Notes under the pieces: model-generated | Seen by the model: only the letters and a program-made list of their open reading frames with translations | Told to the model about the DNA's origin: nothing | Database searches by the model: none | Assembly: GCA_003165075.1 (NCBI GenBank) | Contig: PLSM01000094.1 | Location: 111,509-175,508 of the forward strand | DNA: 64,000 nucleotides | Direction: 5' to 3' | Source: Acidobacteriaceae bacterium | GTDB taxonomy: Bacteria > Acidobacteriota > Terriglobia > Terriglobales > Acidobacteriaceae | Shown here: positions 61,053 through 64,000 of the stretch, one piece after another | Position numbering within the stretch: the stretch's first letter is position 1 | How the letters are laid out: each line of letters starts with the position of its first letter | Position numbers and translations under genes: made by a program

Positions 61053-62438
61053 ATGACTCGTCGCCTCGTTTTCTCCCTCGCTCTTTTTGCCCTCGTCACC
61101 CTCTGCGCACATTCAGTACCTGCGCAGATTCTCGCGCCCACTCCGCCCATGGGGTGGAACAGTTGGGACTCTTACGGGCTGACCATTAACGAGCAGGATT
61201 ACCGGGCCAACACCACGGTACTGGCGGAGCTCAAGCAATTCGGCTGGCAGTACGCGGTGATCGACGAGGGGTGGTACGCCCAGCAACCCTCTGCGGAAAA
61301 GGTGCTCGCACGAAAATATGTATGGGACAACAATGGGATTCTGATTCCGGCGCTGAACCGCTTTCCGTCAGCTGCCGGCGGTGTGGGCTTCAAGCCGCTG
61401 GCTGACTGGGTTCACGCACAAGGGCTCAAGTTCGGCATCCACATCCTGCGTGGCATTCCGCGCCAGGTAGTTAAGCAGAATCTGCCTATCGCCGGGTCGA
61501 GCTTTCACGCCCAGGATGCGGCCGACACCGCTTCCCCTTGCCCGTGGGCCGAGGACAACTGGGGCATCCGCGATAACCCCGCCGGGCAGGCTTATTACGA
61601 CTCCATGCTGAAGCTCTATGCGGGTTGGGGACTGGATTTCATCAAGGTGGATTGCATCTCCGACCACCCCTACCGCCCCACCGAGATCCGGCAAATTGCC
61701 GAGGCAATCAGGAAAACCGGGCGGCCCATTGTGTTGAGCCTTTCACCCGGCCCGACCGCTGTGGAACATGGAACGGAGGTGGCCAAATATGCCCAGATGT
61801 GGCGCATCACCGACGACCACTGGGATGCATGGACGTTCACTCACGACAAATCCGGTGCCGAGTACCCGTTCGGGTTGAGGGATGAGTTCGATCGGCTTGA
61901 GAAGTGGTCTCCCTACGTCAAATCTGGAAACTGGCCAGATCCTGACATGCTGCCCGAGGGCTGGCTGGGGCCACAACCAGGAAAGGGCGATCCGCGCATG
62001 TCCAACCTGACCCATGATGAGCAGCGCACCGAGATTACGCTGTGGGCCATCACGCGTTCGCCGCTGATCCTGGGCACTAACCTCACCAAACTGGACGATT
62101 TCACGCGTTCGCTCATCACCAATGCGGAGGTGATGGCCCTCGACCAGACTGCGGTGGAGAGCGCGCCTGGTCTGGCGCCTGCGCCGAAGCCCGGCGCTCA
62201 ACCCTTCCCAGAGCGCTACTGGTTTGCGCGCACCGGTGGCCCGCATCCCCATCAGTACCTGGCGGTATTCAATTTGGGCGACAATCCAACCAGATCCAAT
62301 CTGCCCTGGATGGTCTTCCACCTGGCCGACAAACCGCACGCCGTCTTCGATGTCTGGAACCAGAAACACATACCCGGCGCCAAGTCTCTGCATGTGGAGC
62401 TTCCACCCCACGGTTGCGCGCTCTTCCGCGTGGAGTAG
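61053..62438 (+). CDS. Secreted alpha-galactosidase-type glycoside hydrolase, GH27
   Basis: A 461-residue exported enzyme. ATG 61053 starts the signal peptide (MTRRLVFSLALFALVTLCAHSVPAQ), cleaved before ILAPTPPMGWNSWDSYGLTI, the GH27 N-terminal motif. The nucleophile Asp lies in DFIKVDCISDHP and the acid/base Asp is in the region MWRITDDHWDAWTF. RSPLILGTNLTKLDDFTRSLITNAEVMAL is the conserved end of the barrel, and the remainder is the C-terminal beta-domain. It likely removes alpha-linked galactose from plant-derived polymers, or a related sugar; activity is inferred. Confidence 0.92.
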   Translation: MTRRLVFSLALFALVTLCAHSVPAQILAPTPPMGWNSWDSYGLTINEQDYRANTTVLAELKQFGWQYAVIDEGWYAQQPSAEKVLARKYVWDNNGILIPALNRFPSAAGGVGFKPLADWVHAQGLKFGIHILRGIPRQVVKQNLPIAGSSFHAQDAADTASPCPWAEDNWGIRDNPAGQAYYDSMLKLYAGWGLDFIKVDCISDHPYRPTEIRQIAEAIRKTGRPIVLSLSPGPTAVEHGTEVAKYAQMWRITDDHWDAWTFTHDKSGAEYPFGLRDEFDRLEKWSPYVKSGNWPDPDMLPEGWLGPQPGKGDPRMSNLTHDEQRTEITLWAITRSPLILGTNLTKLDDFTRSLITNAEVMALDQTAVESAPGLAPAPKPGAQPFPERYWFARTGGPHPHQYLAVFNLGDNPTRSNLPWMVFHLADKPHAVFDVWNQKHIPGAKSLHVELPPHGCALFRVE

Positions 62439-62535
62439 GGGGCCGGCACTCACCGCCATGCCCCGCCACCGTGTGCGAATCTAATCATTCCGGCTTGAGA
62501 GCCTCAACCCGGGCCCTCACCGGCAGGATCCCCCA

Positions 62536-63462
62536 ATGTCTCTGCTTCGTTCGGCCTTCATCGCGCTCTCCCGCAATCGCAAATTGCGCCACTTCGGCGA
62601 GCGCTCCAGCATTGGCAGCAAGCTCAGCTCCCGGTTTGTGGCTGGCATGGAGATCGACGACGCTCTGCGTGTGGCCGAGGCCGTCAATCGCCAGGGAATC
62701 TTTGTCACCCTCGATTCGCTGGGCGAAAGCGTAACCACCGAGGCCGAGGCGCACGCCTCCGCCGCCGTCTACCATCGACTGCTCGACACCATTGGCGAAC
62801 GCAAGCTGAAAGCCAACATCAGCGTTAAGCTCACCCAGATGGGGCTGCTGCTGGACCCCACGTTGGCCCAGACCATTGCCGCCGGCCTCGCAGAGCACGC
62901 CAAGTCGATCGGCCATTTTGTGCGGATCGATATGGAGGACTCGGCGCTGACTCAGGTCACTCTGGACATTGTGCGCCGCCTGCATGCGCGGCCGGACCTG
63001 CGCGGCGCCATCGGCATCGTCATCCAGGCCTATCTCTACCGCTCCAAGTCCGACGTCGAGCAACTGGTGGCCGACGGAGTGCGTGTGCGGTTGTGCAAGG
63101 GCGCCTACAATGAGCCCGCTGAAGTAGCCTACCCGCGCAAGGCTGATGTGGATGCGAACTTTATCCGCCTCAGTTGCATGTTGCTGAAGAGCCCCATCTA
63201 TCACGGCCTTGCCACACACGATGAGGCCATGATCTCCGCGGCAAAGTCGTTCGCCGCCCAGCACGCAATTCCTCCTCGCAGCTTTGAGTTCCAGATGCTC
63301 TTCGGCGTGCGCCGCGATCTGCAGCGCAAGCTGGTGGCGGAGGGTTACAACGTCCGTGTGTATATCCCCTTCGGCCGGGAATGGTATCCCTACTTCATGC
63401 GCAGGCTGGCCGAACGCCCCGCCAATGTGCTCTTCATCGCCAAGAATTTTCTGCGCCGCTGA
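62536..63462 (+). CDS. Proline dehydrogenase
   Basis: Oxidises proline to 1-pyrroline-5-carboxylate with FAD, passing electrons to the membrane quinone pool; 308 residues. It carries FVTLDSLGESV, KANISVKLTQMGLLLDP, RIDMEDSALTQVTLDI, VRLCKGAYNEP, LATHDEAMI, EFQMLFGVRRDLQRKLV and VRVYIPFGREWYPYFMRRLAERPAN, characteristic of a monofunctional PRODH. The start is ATG 62536. No P5C dehydrogenase gene is in the window. Confidence 0.94.
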   Translation: MSLLRSAFIALSRNRKLRHFGERSSIGSKLSSRFVAGMEIDDALRVAEAVNRQGIFVTLDSLGESVTTEAEAHASAAVYHRLLDTIGERKLKANISVKLTQMGLLLDPTLAQTIAAGLAEHAKSIGHFVRIDMEDSALTQVTLDIVRRLHARPDLRGAIGIVIQAYLYRSKSDVEQLVADGVRVRLCKGAYNEPAEVAYPRKADVDANFIRLSCMLLKSPIYHGLATHDEAMISAAKSFAAQHAIPPRSFEFQMLFGVRRDLQRKLVAEGYNVRVYIPFGREWYPYFMRRLAERPANVLFIAKNFLRR

Positions 63463-63523
63463 ATGCAACACCAAGGTCAGCTGATCTCTGACCTCTGATC
63501 CCTGAAACGGCCTTGTCTGCTTC

Positions 63524-63745
63524 CTATTCCACCCGGCGACTTCTTCTTACCCGCTTGCCGCGCTTGTGCAGAATCTTGACTTCCCTGCAAATAGGGCATT
63601 CCCAGGGGTAGAGGCCAAACAGGGGCAATACTCTTCTTTGCAGAAATCCTACCCGCGCGACGCGACGCATGCGGTTGTTTCCGCAGGAAGAACACGTTGC
63701 AGCGGAAGCTTCCCCGGCATCGGATGAAGTGTTGGCGTGCGGCAC
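63524..63745 (-). CDS. Small zinc-ribbon protein
   Basis: A 73-residue protein with two CxxC pairs, CSSCGNNRMRRVARVGFL and PWECPICREVKI, separated by a hydrophobic segment LLPLFGLYPWEC-type that is common in small acidobacterial zinc-ribbon proteins (family recalled, not searched). The end is strongly basic (HKRGKRVRRSRR). The start is GTG 63745 with GAGGGGG 6 bases upstream. It could bind nucleic acid; no function is assigned. The overlapping ORFs 63477-63791 and 63649-63903 are less convincing. Confidence 0.65.
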   Translation of the reverse strand: MPHANTSSDAGEASAATCSSCGNNRMRRVARVGFLQRRVLPLFGLYPWECPICREVKILHKRGKRVRRSRRVE

Positions 63746-64000
63746 GGATGACCCCCTCTTTCTGGATCCAACTGATCGGCGTGTCGCCCAAAACTACCGC
63801 CGCATTTCCCCCGCTGGATGAGCCTCTGTGCGGAGCAAAGCTGCGTCCATCGACATGCCTGAATGATGGGGCATCGGCAGCCGGCCTTCAGAACTCCCGG
63901 CAATTGGTTCTCAGTTCGTTCCCGCCTCGGAAGCCTGTCGCCACCCGCCGCTGCCCTTTCGAAACCCTAAGCCGCAGGTTACGAAAAGAGCCTCATCTAT

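Noticed and set aside
63649-63903. 84-residue minus-strand ORF near the right end
   Set aside because: Cys- and Gln-rich without ribosome site; overlaps the better supported zinc-ribbon gene start.

Overview
The window is about 60% GC and gene-dense, and it reads like a chromosomal segment of an Acidobacteriota bacterium, most likely of the Terriglobia/Acidobacteriaceae type. I infer this from a secreted VWFA-domain protein of the acidobacterial type, four tandem GT87 membrane glycosyltransferases, a Tad pilus locus with PilZ and sigma-54 control, and intergenic repeat families that I associate with such genomes. I ran no database search, so the taxon is an inference. I saw no rRNA, tRNA, CRISPR array or prophage.

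Layout. 1-4.9 kb: the end of glmM, an aldo/keto reductase and polA. 4.9-13.1 kb (minus strand): a six-gene glycosyltransferase run (polytopic GT39-like protein, GT2, four GT87 paralogues), packed with ATGA or few-base junctions. 13.2-28.1 kb: a Tad/Flp tight-adherence pilus locus. It holds two Flp pilins, a DUF192 protein, secretin (CpaC/RcpA), CpaB/RcpC, a TonB-like protein on the opposite strand, a DUF192-PilZ fusion, a 31-residue membrane peptide missing from the ORF track, TadC, TadB, TadA, TadZ, the TadV prepilin peptidase and a divergent sigma-54 activator. A near-perfect sigma-54 promoter (TGGCAC-N5-TTGCT) precedes the first pilin and a weaker one precedes tadV, so the adjacent activator probably controls the pilus.

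28.4-38.2 kb: a secreted or membrane protein of unknown function, an ABC-2 exporter pair, a lysophospholipid acyltransferase, queA, a large membrane protein, a stand-alone cyclic-nucleotide-binding domain and recG. 38.2-40.5 kb is a repeat-rich patch: a doubly frameshifted REP-associated transposase between inverted REP copies, a patatin-like protein and palindromic repeats. 41.2-47.6 kb: acpS, an MCE/MlaD protein and a 1.57-kb tandem duplication that left a VWFA pseudogene, a chimeric ORF and an intact VWFA gene, followed by a secreted TonB-C-like protein and a TPR-like protein.

47.6-64 kb is housekeeping and scavenging: a membrane protein, leuS, nfo, a Tat-type Gfo/Idh/MocA oxidoreductase with a clear terminator, a beta-propeller/phosphoesterase fusion, nagA convergent with a GlcNAc-kinase-like gene, a type I phosphodiesterase, a monohaem cytochrome c, a secreted GH27 alpha-galactosidase, proline dehydrogenase and a small zinc-ribbon protein.

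The most unusual items are the sigma-54/PilZ/DUF192 wiring of the Tad pilus, the structured RNA candidate at 13193-13324, the tandem duplication with its fusion ORF, and the decayed REP transposase.
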